34,458 nucleotides of DNA from Desulfovirgula sp. (GTDB lineage Bacteria > Bacillota > Desulfotomaculia > Desulfotomaculales > Nap2-2B), in the NCBI GenBank assembly GCA_020725585.1, contig DYES01000071.1:1-34458 (forward strand), in the 5' to 3' direction. How positions within the stretch are numbered: position 1 is the first letter of the stretch; each line of letters begins with the position of its first letter. Positions 14,901 through 23,500 of the stretch are shown here, piece by piece. Both the position numbers and the translations under genes were made by a program. The notes below the pieces were generated by a model. The model was not told where the DNA came from. It searched no databases and was given only the letters and a program-made list of their open reading frames with translations.

Positions 14901-16475
14901 TCACCTCTGCCCGTACATTTCCCGGAGCTTGCGGTGAAGGATTTTTCCCGTGGGGGTCCTGGGCATTTCTTCGTCAGAAATGAAATCCACCGCCCTGGGC
15001 CGCTTAAAATCCGCAATCTTTCCTTTGCAAAAATCCATAATCTCTTTGGCCAGCTCCTCTGCTGCGCCACAACCCTCGCGAAGCACAACCACCGCCTTCA
15101 CCATTTCCCCCCATTTGGGGTCGGGGACGCCGATGACAGCCACGTCCTTCACCTTCGGATGCTTGGCCACCACGGCTTCCACTTCCGACGGGTAGATATT
15201 TTCCCCTCCGGAGATGATCATGTTCGCCTTGCGGTCCACCAAATAGTAATAGCCGTCCGGGTCCCTTTTTGCCATGTCCCCTACAGTGCACCACTCGCCA
15301 CGGAAGGCTTCCCGCGTCTTCTTGGGATCTTTCCAGTACTCCTTAAAAGCGTTGGGTGAACGGGTATACAACTCCCCCACTTCCCCGTCGGGTACCTCGT
15401 CACCCTTTTCATCCAGCAGCTTAATCCTATCGATGCCAAATATCTCTTTCCCGATGGAGCCCAACTTTCTAAACTGGTCTTCTGGGCGCAGGTAGGTGAT
15501 CAACCCGGCCTCCGTAGAGCCGTAAGCTTCCCATAACTCGGCAGACTTAAAGAATTCCATGACAGCCAGCTTTAAATCCTCCCTGGCGGGAGCCGAAGAG
15601 ATTAAAAGCTGCCGGATGCTGCTGACGTCGTACTTGTGCTTGACCCCCTCGGGCAGGGATAGAATCATCACGTAGTGAGTGGGCACCAGGGAAGTAAAAG
15701 TAACTTTGTAAGCGGCAATGGTCTTGAGTAAATCCTCCGGGTCAAAGCTGATCACGTTGTAGACCGCGACGGGCGCGCTTATATAAGTGTAGGGAAAAGA
15801 GTAAAATACAGAATTGACGTGGCACATGGGCATGACCATCAGAGGCTTGTCGGTTGGCTTGACGCCCATGTTGACATTGCTAAGCAGGTACTGCGCCACG
15901 TAGCTTTCGTGCGTGCGTACAACCCCTTTTGGCCGGCCGGTGGTCCCGGAGGTGTACATGATGGTCCACGGGTCCGCCGCGTCCACCATCACGTCCGGCT
16001 CCGCGGGGCTGGCCTTTTTCAGCAATTCTTCATAATGCACGTAACCGGCCGGAGCCTTTCCTTCCCCCAGATAGATAAAGTTGTCCTGCGGAACAGTGGG
16101 GAGTTTTTCCCGCACTTCATTCACCTTTTCGAGAAAAGGCTCTTCCACAATAAAAACCTTGCTTTCGGAATGGTTGATAATGTACTCGATTTCCGGCGGC
16201 GCCAGGCGAAACATTACCGGCACGGCAATTTGACCGCCCTTGGCGCAGGCGGCGTAAATTTCCATCCACTCCACCCGGTTGTAGGCAATGATCGCCACCC
16301 GCTCCCCGTAACCGGCACCTAAACCGGTGAGCGCGTTCGCCAGCCGGCAGGCTCGTTCGTTCCACTCCTTAAAGGTGAAACTCTTATACTTGTCCTGGCA
16401 TCCTAAATTATTCGGATAGTTAAGGGCGTGCATTTTCAGGACGGTCCCCAACGGCATCCATTTACTAACCGCCAT
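14901..16475 (-). CDS. AMP-forming acyl-CoA synthetase
   Basis: 524 residues of the ANL superfamily. The P-loop-like motif is IMYTSGTTGRPKGVV, the A5 region EAYGSTEAG, the A7/A8 hinge GEWCTVGDMAKRDPDGYYYL and the C-terminal lysine motif PTGKILHRKLRE, all intact. It activates a carboxylic acid via an acyl-adenylate to the CoA ester. ATG 16475 is preferred over the adjacent GTG 16478, with AGAGGG as ribosome site. It is first in the run of genes down to 6048, being separated from the PaaK-type gene by 185 bases, and lies directly before the dehydratase pair. The substrate could be a 2-hydroxy, aromatic, alicyclic or fatty acid. Confidence 0.9.
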   Translation of the reverse strand: MAVSKWMPLGTVLKMHALNYPNNLGCQDKYKSFTFKEWNERACRLANALTGLGAGYGERVAIIAYNRVEWMEIYAACAKGGQIAVPVMFRLAPPEIEYIINHSESKVFIVEEPFLEKVNEVREKLPTVPQDNFIYLGEGKAPAGYVHYEELLKKASPAEPDVMVDAADPWTIMYTSGTTGRPKGVVRTHESYVAQYLLSNVNMGVKPTDKPLMVMPMCHVNSVFYSFPYTYISAPVAVYNVISFDPEDLLKTIAAYKVTFTSLVPTHYVMILSLPEGVKHKYDVSSIRQLLISSAPAREDLKLAVMEFFKSAELWEAYGSTEAGLITYLRPEDQFRKLGSIGKEIFGIDRIKLLDEKGDEVPDGEVGELYTRSPNAFKEYWKDPKKTREAFRGEWCTVGDMAKRDPDGYYYLVDRKANMIISGGENIYPSEVEAVVAKHPKVKDVAVIGVPDPKWGEMVKAVVVLREGCGAAEELAKEIMDFCKGKIADFKRPRAVDFISDEEMPRTPTGKILHRKLREMYGQR

Positions 16476-16662
16476 CACCCATCCCTCTTTACCTAAAGAT
16501 TTTTTCCGGTAAGCTTAATATAGACAAATCTCCGGGGCAATCCTATCACTAAAAAGGATGGAAACAAGGTTATTTTCGCCGGCGCCAGAGTTAACCCTTT
16601 TGTCTTAAAGGCCAGGAACGGGACCGCCCCGCCTGCTTGCTGCCCCGCCGCCGCTTAATTTT

Positions 16663-17961
16663 CTATTTTCCTCTCTTATCCAAAACGCGCACAGCCTTTC
16701 CTTCAAAACGCTGCAGGCTGCCATACGGCACCAGCGTAACTTTGCACCGGATCTCTAAAGAGGCATGGAGCTCTTTTTCTAATTCCGCCGTAAATTGCTC
16801 ATTCAACTCGGCCTCGGGCATCGGCTCCACAAGGACCTCTAAGGTATGCAGGCCTTTCTTTTCCCCGACTACCAAAAGCCAGTTCTCGCTGAGTTCCGGG
16901 TGTCGGAGCAGGACATATTCAATTTGACTGGGAAAAACGTTCGTGCCGCTGACCAAAAGCATATCGTCCACGCGCCCCAAAAATTTGACAATCCTGGGGT
17001 GGGTGCGGCCGCAGGGACAAGGGGCGTAGTCCACAATCACCCGGTCGCCGGTGCGGTAGCGCAGAATGGGCATGGCTTCAAAGCTTAAATTGCTTAAAAC
17101 AAGCTCCCCCGGCTTCCCCGGCGGCACGTCCTGCAGAGTTTCCGGATCCAGCACCTCGACAAGGTAATGATCGGCCCAGATATGGATCCCCGCCACATAT
17201 TCGCAGTCCATGGCCATCGGACCGCCCATTTCCGTCAATCCGTAAACGCGGCGCATTCCGCCGCCGTGGGCTGTATAGCCGAGCCGCTCGTTGATCCGGG
17301 CCCGCATCTCATCGGAACAGGGTTCGCCGCCGTGAAAGCCGAGCCGCAACTTTAAATCCTTGACCGGGTCGATCCCCTTTTCACGGGCTGCCTCACCGAT
17401 ATAGACCGCATAAGTGGGCGTTCCTGTAAAAACTGTTGTTCCCCATTCCTGCATCAAACGAAGCTGCCTTTCGGTCCCGCCGGCGCCTGTAGGAATAACT
17501 TTGGCGCCAATTTCCTCAAGGGCATAATGAAAACCAAACCCCCCGGTAAAAAGGCCGTAGCCGTGGGCCTGCTGCACGATATCCCCCTTCTTCAACCCCC
17601 CGGCGGTAAAATTGCGGGCCATCAGCCGGCTCCAAACGCGCAAATCATTTTTGGTATAAACCATGGCCACAGGCACTCCGGTCGTGCCGGAGGTCATGTG
17701 CACCCGCACCACATCGTCCCAGTTCCCGCTCAAAAGCCCCAACGGGTAACATTCCCGAAGGTCTTTCTTGACAACAAAAGGTACGCCCTTAATGTCGTCA
17801 AGGGTCTTAATATCCTCTGGGTGGATGCCGGTCTGGTCAAAGCGGGCTTTAAAGAACGGGTTTTTATATACGCGGCGAGCCTGCTGCTTAAATTTTTCCA
17901 GTTGAATCGCCGCCAGTTTTTCCAAAGGCATGGTTTCCCACTCTTGCTCGTAAAAAGCCAA
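16663..17961 (-). CDS. paaK: PaaK-type phenylacetate-CoA ligase
   Basis: 432 residues, the normal length. The N terminus (EWETMPLEKLAAIQLEKFK) and the AMP-binding motif MTSGTTGVPVAMVYT are characteristic of PaaK, with RVYGLTEMGGP and LRYRTGDRVIV further on and a PaaK C-terminal domain with VDDMLLVSGTNVFPSQIE. It forms phenylacetyl-CoA or a related aryl-CoA at the expense of ATP. The TTG start at 17961 has GAGGGGAG ten bases upstream and a start within a few residues of where the family begins. Anaerobes often carry several PaaK-type ligases beside IorAB, where they can act on arylacetates made or used by that enzyme. Exact substrate not determined. Confidence 0.92.
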   Translation of the reverse strand: MAFYEQEWETMPLEKLAAIQLEKFKQQARRVYKNPFFKARFDQTGIHPEDIKTLDDIKGVPFVVKKDLRECYPLGLLSGNWDDVVRVHMTSGTTGVPVAMVYTKNDLRVWSRLMARNFTAGGLKKGDIVQQAHGYGLFTGGFGFHYALEEIGAKVIPTGAGGTERQLRLMQEWGTTVFTGTPTYAVYIGEAAREKGIDPVKDLKLRLGFHGGEPCSDEMRARINERLGYTAHGGGMRRVYGLTEMGGPMAMDCEYVAGIHIWADHYLVEVLDPETLQDVPPGKPGELVLSNLSFEAMPILRYRTGDRVIVDYAPCPCGRTHPRIVKFLGRVDDMLLVSGTNVFPSQIEYVLLRHPELSENWLLVVGEKKGLHTLEVLVEPMPEAELNEQFTAELEKELHASLEIRCKVTLVPYGSLQRFEGKAVRVLDKRGK

Positions 17962-18165
17962 CCTTTCTCAACTCCCCTCAAAAACAATTTTGCAAAGTTT
18001 GGGCCCCGATAAAAAAATACCTCCTTTTAAAAACAATGGCAACAGGAGTTAATAAAATAATCAAATGATAGGAGAAAAGTTTCAGGCGTACCGGCTCGCA
18101 TCAACTCTACTTGTCCAGCACGCCTTCAACCATCCCTTACCTAAGCTATACAATATATCTTGTAC

Positions 18166-19734
18166 TTATCCCTTTTTTCCGATATACCTTTCCCGTAAAA
18201 TAGTCTTTTGCAGCTTGCCTGTGGGATTGCGCGGCACATCGGCAAAGACGACTTTTTCCGGCCACTTGTATCTGGCCAGCCCCTGTTCTTTGCAGAACTC
18301 AATTACTTCCTCTTCGGTCATCGTTTCTCCCGGATGCAGCTGGATCACCGCCATGGCGATTTCCACCAAACGCTCGTGCGGGTAGCCGATAACGGCCACA
18401 TCGGCGATCTTCGGGTGGCGGTGGAGCACTTCCTCGATTTCCACCGGGTAGATATTTTCGCCGCCCCTGATGATCAGATCCTTTTTCCGGTCAACTATAT
18501 AAACAAAGCCGTCCTCGTCCTGCCTGACCAGATCTCCGGTATAGAGCCAGCCGTCTTTAATTGTGAGCGCGGTCATTTCCGGATTATTAAAGTACTCCTT
18601 CATCAGCCGGGGCCCCTTCAAGAGCAGCTCCCCTACTTCTCCTACCGGAACGTCGTTTCCCTGGTCATCAACGATGCGCGCTTCCATGCCAAAAGTAGGC
18701 TTCCCAATCGAACCCGGCCTGGTTAAAACATCTTCATCGTATAAATTAAAGCTCCCTCCCCCACCCCCTTCTGTAATGCCATAAATATTCCCGGTTTTAA
18801 AGGGGAAATACTTTTTCATGTCCAGGAAGAGGTTATGGGGAACCGGCTGTGCGCCAATTACTATGCTTCCGGTCACGTGGGAAAAATCATATTTTGATAG
18901 ATCGATCTCTCCTTTTTTAATGGCGTTCACAGAATCCGACATGGTGGGGACGGTTACCCAGCCGTTGTTCACCTTTTCTTCGGCAATTGTATCTAACAAA
19001 TACCGCGGATTAGAAAGCTCTTTGAGGATAACGATCTTCCCCCCGGCAAGGTAAGAAGGGAAAGATAAAAAGAAACTGCCGCTATGATAAAAGGGGTGGG
19101 GAGCCAGGTACACTGTGTCATACCCTTCGCTGTAGGTGAGGGCATTGGCGATCGCTATATTGTAGAGGGTTTTGTGCGCCTGGCAAACAGGCTTCGGCGT
19201 GCCGGTAGTTCCCGAGGTAAACATAAGCTCCGCCGGGTCGTCGTCATCCGTCTCAACAAGAACGTCCTCCGTGCTGGAACTTTGTCTTATTTTCTCGTAA
19301 GGAATCATATCTTGCGGGACTTCCTTGCCTATGCAAAGGTAGTGCGCGATGCTTTTCATTTCCCCCTGGATGGGCTGCACCTTGGGCAAAAATCCCTCTT
19401 CCAGAATAAACGCCTTTGGTTTACAGGCATCCGCCGCAAACTTTATATCCGCGCTGGCAAAACGGAAATTAAGCGGAACGGCTACCGCCCCTACCCTTAA
19501 TATAGCGTGAAAGGTAACCACCCATTCCAGGCTGTTCATTTGCAGGTGAAGCACAAAATCACCTTTTTTAATTCCCAAAGCTTTCTGTAAATAATTGGCG
19601 ACCTTATTGGTTTCGTCATTGAACTCCTGCCAGGTCAAAACGCGTCTTAAGCCTTGAGAGGGCGTGCGTTCAATCAAAAATTCCTTTTGCGGATATTTTT
19701 TGGCATTCATAATGCCAAAGCAGGCAAAGTTCAT
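18166..19734 (-). CDS. AMP-forming acyl-CoA synthetase (second copy)
   Basis: 522 residues, ANL superfamily, only moderately similar to the 14901-16475 protein. Motifs: LMFTSGTTGTPKPVCQAH, IYGITEGGGGGSF (A5), KDGWLYTGDLVRQDEDGFVYI (A7/A8) and PTGKLQKTILRERY with the catalytic Lys. The A3 motif has PKPV where PKGV is usual. ATG 19734 follows GGAGG at seven bases; GTG 19737 is an alternative. It is first in the 14-kb minus-strand cluster, with a 785-base divergent region upstream. Activates an unknown carboxylic acid to its CoA ester. Confidence 0.9.
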   Translation of the reverse strand: MNFACFGIMNAKKYPQKEFLIERTPSQGLRRVLTWQEFNDETNKVANYLQKALGIKKGDFVLHLQMNSLEWVVTFHAILRVGAVAVPLNFRFASADIKFAADACKPKAFILEEGFLPKVQPIQGEMKSIAHYLCIGKEVPQDMIPYEKIRQSSSTEDVLVETDDDDPAELMFTSGTTGTPKPVCQAHKTLYNIAIANALTYSEGYDTVYLAPHPFYHSGSFFLSFPSYLAGGKIVILKELSNPRYLLDTIAEEKVNNGWVTVPTMSDSVNAIKKGEIDLSKYDFSHVTGSIVIGAQPVPHNLFLDMKKYFPFKTGNIYGITEGGGGGSFNLYDEDVLTRPGSIGKPTFGMEARIVDDQGNDVPVGEVGELLLKGPRLMKEYFNNPEMTALTIKDGWLYTGDLVRQDEDGFVYIVDRKKDLIIRGGENIYPVEIEEVLHRHPKIADVAVIGYPHERLVEIAMAVIQLHPGETMTEEEVIEFCKEQGLARYKWPEKVVFADVPRNPTGKLQKTILRERYIGKKG

Positions 19735-20522
19735 CACTTATCCTCCTTCTTTTCTCACTCTTTTCCTCATCGTCCCCTTAAAAAAGTCCTCTTAAAAAAG
19801 CCGATCAAGAAAAATTTAATAATTCTTACTTACTTAAGTCTTACGGAAACAATTGTAGAACATAACTTTGGTCCTCTAGCTGCCGGGCCTGGTTGCATGC
19901 CGACCAATTCTTGAATTCTCTCGACCTCCTATCCCAATAATTTTCATTTTAAAAAGTGATTTTTCACCAAGCATTAAAAATTTAAGCCATACTGATTTAT
20001 GCATCAATTCTAATTCTTAATATTAAAACTAAAAAATACATAACAAAATACCTCAAAAGAATGAAACGTGAACTACAGGGGGTGAAACTTGAGCTAACCT
20101 TATCGGTGAAAAGAAAAACAACCGCTCCCTTCCCTCCCGCCAACCCGCCAAAAAATAACTCCAGACGGACAAAATGTTCCACCGGTCCAACCGTCTTGTC
20201 ATTGCAAGGCAGCTAACTCTTTGGTGTTAATCAATTTTCTCAAAAAATTTTTTAGCAAAAATTTTTTAACAGGTCAATTAGATTTTTGCGCTGTAAAAGC
20301 CGTTTTTTGATCTTAACACCCCTCCTCCCTATTCTAAGTTAACTCTCTTTTCATACATTAGGATTTATAAAACACACCTTTTAAGCGATATGTTTCCTAA
20401 AGGTTGTATTATATAATTTTATCGCAACAAAGTTTTCATCAAAACTAAATTTTTCAGAAAAGTCCGTTTAAGCCTGGAGCACGGTAGTACAGAATTTCGA
20501 TTCCAACGGAGGTGATCGTGCT
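19735..20522. other. Divergent intergenic region between acyl-CoA synthetase and D-2-hydroxyacid dehydrogenase
   Basis: About 790 AT-rich bases without a convincing gene. It must hold promoters for both flanking genes. A TATAAT at 20412-20417 points towards the dehydrogenase, but no good -35 sits 16-18 bases upstream of it. An AT-rich self-complementary stretch (CAAAAAATTTTTTAGC and AAAAATTTTTT, about 20251-20278) could bend or form a weak hairpin. A 51-codon frame at 20061 has no ribosome site or recognisable motif. A strong GGAGGTGA at about 20508-20515 serves the dehydrogenase. Confidence 0.5.
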
Positions 20523-21527
20523 ATGGCATACGAAGGACAGCAGGAAACAACAAACATTCTTATCATCCAGGAAGAGGCGCACAGATACGCTAAGCTGATC
20601 GAAGAAGCCTTTCCGGAGGAAGTAAAAACGGGCAAGCTTAAATTAATCCCCTGCGTCGACGAAAACGAGGTCCCGGATGACGTCAGCAACATTAATATCA
20701 TTGGCACCTGGCCGCTGGTCAAACAGGTCCCGCAAATGAAAAACCTCAAATGGGTGATGACTTTCAGTTCGGGCATTGACCACTGGGAAAAAGCAAACCT
20801 TCTCCCCAGGGAAATACCTCTGGTTCACTTGCCGGGCGGGTCCGGCATTCCCGTGGCGGAATTTGTTATTGGGCTCATGCTCAACCACGTCAAGTATTAT
20901 ACGAAAATCTGGGACAATCAGAAAGAACACAAATACGAACGTATTCAAGGCAAGGAACTTTGGGAGAAAACCCTCGGGATCATCGGCCTGGGGGGAATTG
21001 GACGCCAGATCGCCAAGAGGGCCAAGGCCTTTGATATGTACGTCATCGGCACGGACGTGCAGATCGTCGACGTGCCCTACGTGGACAAAATGTACCTGAG
21101 CAAGGATTTTGAAGAAGTCTTAAAAATAAGCGATTTTGTAGTCCTCTCCTGTCCGGAAACTCCGGAAACCATCAACATGATGAATGAAGAAAGGTTTAAA
21201 ATGATGAAGCCAACCGCCTACTTCATTAACTGCGCGCGCGGCTCGCTGGTAGTTAAGGACGCCTTAATCAAGGCCCTTAACGAAGGCTGGATTGCCGGCG
21301 CATCCATTGATACGCACTGGATCAAAAATCCGCTGCCCTCGTACCTCCCTCCCGACGATCCGTTGTGGGACGCTAAAAACGTCTTTATCTCCCCCCACAT
21401 CTCGAGCTGGACGGATATGTACACGCCGCGCTTCGGGGCCGTCTTCGTAGAAAACATCCGCCGCTACCTGCAGGGCCAGCCGCTGATCAACGTGGCGCCC
21501 GGGTTTGGGGTAAAAGCAGAAAAATAA
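20523..21527 (+). CDS. D-isomer-specific 2-hydroxyacid dehydrogenase family protein
   Basis: 334 residues with the NAD-binding motif GLGGIG at 155-160 and Asp178 (prefers NAD over NADP). Catalytic Arg239 (NCARGSLV) and His292 (ISPHISSW) are present. The glutamate of the Arg-Glu-His triad, normally in '[D]V..xEPLP', is Asn269 here (DTHWIKNPLP). The family reduces 2-oxo acids to (R)-2-hydroxy acids or the reverse; loss of the Glu would be expected to shift pH dependence or substrate. GGAGGTGA precedes the ATG by seven bases, and a clear terminator follows. It is a single gene transcribed away from the catabolic cluster. A role making or using an (R)-2-hydroxy acid for the dehydratase is attractive but inferred. 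Confidence 0.88.
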   Translation: MAYEGQQETTNILIIQEEAHRYAKLIEEAFPEEVKTGKLKLIPCVDENEVPDDVSNINIIGTWPLVKQVPQMKNLKWVMTFSSGIDHWEKANLLPREIPLVHLPGGSGIPVAEFVIGLMLNHVKYYTKIWDNQKEHKYERIQGKELWEKTLGIIGLGGIGRQIAKRAKAFDMYVIGTDVQIVDVPYVDKMYLSKDFEEVLKISDFVVLSCPETPETINMMNEERFKMMKPTAYFINCARGSLVVKDALIKALNEGWIAGASIDTHWIKNPLPSYLPPDDPLWDAKNVFISPHISSWTDMYTPRFGAVFVENIRRYLQGQPLINVAPGFGVKAEK

Positions 21528-21544
21528 CATGCCGGCCTAAAAGG

Positions 21545-21573
21545 ACCCAGGGACTGACCCTGGGTTCGTTTTT
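21545..21573 (+). terminator. Rho-independent terminator after the 2-hydroxyacid dehydrogenase
   Basis: A perfect 8-base stem ACCCAGGG / CCCTGGGT with loop ACTGA is followed by TCGTTTTT. It lies 18 bases after the dehydrogenase stop. Read on the other strand it is followed by CCTTTT, so it may also stop transcription coming from the converging TRAP operon. Confidence 0.88.
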
Positions 21574-21592
21574 ACTTGAATATTTGAATATA

Positions 21593-22900
21593 TTAAGGCA
21601 TCAAAGAAGGCAAAAAGATGGCAATTTGCGGAAAGGCGATTAAAAGTGCGCAACAGACTATAATGGCGATTAAAAAGGGCCAGATGCCCCGGAAAATAAC
21701 CTCCAGGGGAACATCGGGAGAAATCCCCTTGATGATATATACATTCATTCCCACCGGGGGGGTGATTACCCCCATCGCCACCACCAGAACGATGATCACT
21801 CCAAACCAGATGGGATCATAACCAAGGGTGTCGACGACAACCGGATAAAAAATAGGTATGGTGAGCAAAATGAGGGCCAGCGCATCAACAAAACAACCGA
21901 GAACCAAATAAATGAACAAGACGAGCGCCATTACAATATAGGGGGGCAAAGGCAAAGAACCTGCCCAGGTGGCCAGCTCAAAAGGAATGCGGCTCACGGC
22001 AATGAAGCGGCCGAAAATGGTCGCTCCGGCAACAAGGAACATAATCATGGCCGTCGTCCGGGTGGTATCCAAAAGAGAACACTGAAATCCCTGCCAGGTG
22101 AGATGCCTGCCGACTAAAGAGACCACCAAAACCCCGGCGGCCCCGACCGCGCCGGCTTCGGTGGGGGTAAACCAACCGGCAAAAAGCCCGCCTATGGAGA
22201 GGGAAAAAACAACTAAAACTTCCGGTAGGCCTCCCCGCAGGGAAGAAAGCATCTCTTTTGCACTCGCCCGCGGGCCGGGAGGCCCCAACGCGGGATTACG
22301 CCAGGTAATTAACCAGATCGCGGCCATGTATAAGAACGTAAGCAAGATCCCTGGTAAAATCCCGGCGATGAACAGCTTGCCTATTGACTGCTCCGTGGCA
22401 ATGCCGTAAACTACAAAAATAACGCTCGGCGGGATAAGCACTCCCAGGGCCCCGCCGGCGGCCACGCTGGCCGTAGCCAGAGAGTGATCGTAATTGAATT
22501 TTTTCATCTCCGGGATGGCGATGGCGCCCATGGTCGCCGCCGTGGCCGTATTTGAGCCGCAGACGGCGCCGAAGACAGCGCAGGCCGCCTCGCAGGCTAT
22601 AGCCAGCCCCCCGGGGAAACGCCCGAGCAATTTATATGCAAAAGCAAAGAGCTTTGCACCAATCCCCGAGTAATAGGCCAGAAAACCCATCCAAACAAAC
22701 ATCGGAATGACACTTAAGGAATAGGAAGAAAAAGTAGAAAAAATATCTTTAGCCACCACTCTTAAGGCCGCTTGTGGAGAAATCAGATAACAGCAGCCAA
22801 GAAATCCCACCAACGCCATAGCCACGGCAATGGGCATCCGCAAAACCAAAAGGACGAAAAAAGCGATTATGCCGATCAATCCTGCCAAAAATGGGCTCAT
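21593..22900 (-). CDS. dctM: TRAP transporter large permease DctM
   Basis: 435 residues, about 12 hydrophobic segments, matching the DctM/large permease family (GIIAFFVLLVLRMPIAVAMA at the N terminus; AVCGSNTATAATMGAIAIPE; LLTIPIFYPVVVDTLGYDPI; GVITPPVGMNVYIIKGI). It carries substrate and Na+ across the cytoplasmic membrane with DctQ. ATG 22900 is chosen for AAAGGTGG six bases upstream and overlaps the dctQ stop (ATGA), so they are coupled; a start at 22954 would overlap dctQ by 58 bases. The substrate is probably a carboxylate, since this TRAP family mostly takes up organic acids. Confidence 0.94.
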   Translation of the reverse strand: MSPFLAGLIGIIAFFVLLVLRMPIAVAMALVGFLGCCYLISPQAALRVVAKDIFSTFSSYSLSVIPMFVWMGFLAYYSGIGAKLFAFAYKLLGRFPGGLAIACEAACAVFGAVCGSNTATAATMGAIAIPEMKKFNYDHSLATASVAAGGALGVLIPPSVIFVVYGIATEQSIGKLFIAGILPGILLTFLYMAAIWLITWRNPALGPPGPRASAKEMLSSLRGGLPEVLVVFSLSIGGLFAGWFTPTEAGAVGAAGVLVVSLVGRHLTWQGFQCSLLDTTRTTAMIMFLVAGATIFGRFIAVSRIPFELATWAGSLPLPPYIVMALVLFIYLVLGCFVDALALILLTIPIFYPVVVDTLGYDPIWFGVIIVLVVAMGVITPPVGMNVYIIKGISPDVPLEVIFRGIWPFLIAIIVCCALLIAFPQIAIFLPSLMP

Positions 22901-23373
22901 TTCCGGACCACCTTTCTGCCTGTTTCGCCCAATTGAACCAGAATTACCAGACAAAAGACGAGGAAACCTAAAGCAAGCAGGTATATAAAAGGATAAAAAG
23001 GCACGCGCGTGGTCAGGGCTACCTCACCGCTGATCACCATGCTTCTCGCGTAACTGCCCATCTGCCAGGAAACCAAGGCAAGAAAACAAAAAACGATTAC
23101 GCCTGTAATAAGCTCGATAACAGCCCGCGTCCCGGAAGGCAGTCGCTCAATGAAGAAGGTTATGGCAATATGCCCGTTTAAGACAGCACAATAAGCCAGA
23201 GCCAAACCTATCGTCATAGTTGCTAAAAAACCTACCCACTCGTAGGTTCCCGCGATCGGGTACCCGAAAAGACGCAAGATAATATTACCTACAACCAGAA
23301 CCATGGTGGCCGCCAGCGCCCATCCCGCGATCCTGTCAAGTCCCTGGCTGAGCCTGGTAACAAATCTCCCCAT
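22897..23373 (-). CDS. dctQ: TRAP transporter small permease DctQ
   Basis: 158 residues with four predicted membrane helices (about 13-35, 44-65, 85-105, 125-150), the usual DctQ topology. Family pattern: NIILRLFGYPIAGTYEWVGF followed by GLALAYCAVLNGHIAITFFI. Start preceded by GGGAGG. It overlaps dctM by four bases. It lies 127 bases downstream of dctP, with a hairpin between them. Confidence 0.92.
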   Translation of the reverse strand: MGRFVTRLSQGLDRIAGWALAATMVLVVGNIILRLFGYPIAGTYEWVGFLATMTIGLALAYCAVLNGHIAITFFIERLPSGTRAVIELITGVIVFCFLALVSWQMGSYARSMVISGEVALTTRVPFYPFIYLLALGFLVFCLVILVQLGETGRKVVRK

Positions 23374-23416
23374 CTCTTTTGCCGCGCACCTCCCTTAATC
23401 TGACCCAAAATAGAAA

Positions 23417-23465
23417 GGGGTACAGCCCCCGAGGCAAACTGTAAACCCCTTGCGGCATGTACCCC
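23417..23465 (-). terminator. Intra-operon hairpin between dctP and dctQ
   Basis: On the minus strand GGGGTACA and TGTACCCC form an 8-base perfect stem enclosing about 33 bases, followed by TTTCTATTTT. This is a plausible partial terminator or mRNA-stabilising hairpin that keeps DctP in excess over the permeases, which binding-protein operons commonly do. Confidence 0.6.
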
Positions 23466-23500
23466 GAGCCCTGTTTCTGCTTAATCTTTATCTCCTGGTA

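Noticed and set aside
18000-18025. AAAAGGAGG on the minus strand upstream of the PaaK-type gene, as if serving another gene.
   Set aside because: The following bases contain no start codon at proper spacing and the frame closes quickly; probably chance or a relic leader.
20061-20216. A 51-codon plus-strand frame in the divergent intergenic region.
   Set aside because: No ribosome site at its ATG, no family motif, and the second half is Pro/Thr/Ser-rich low-quality sequence.
20395-20420. TATAAT at 20412 as a sigma-A promoter for the dehydrogenase gene.
   Set aside because: No acceptable -35 or extended -10 at proper spacing; in such AT-rich DNA one TATAAT is weak evidence. Mentioned only in the region entry.
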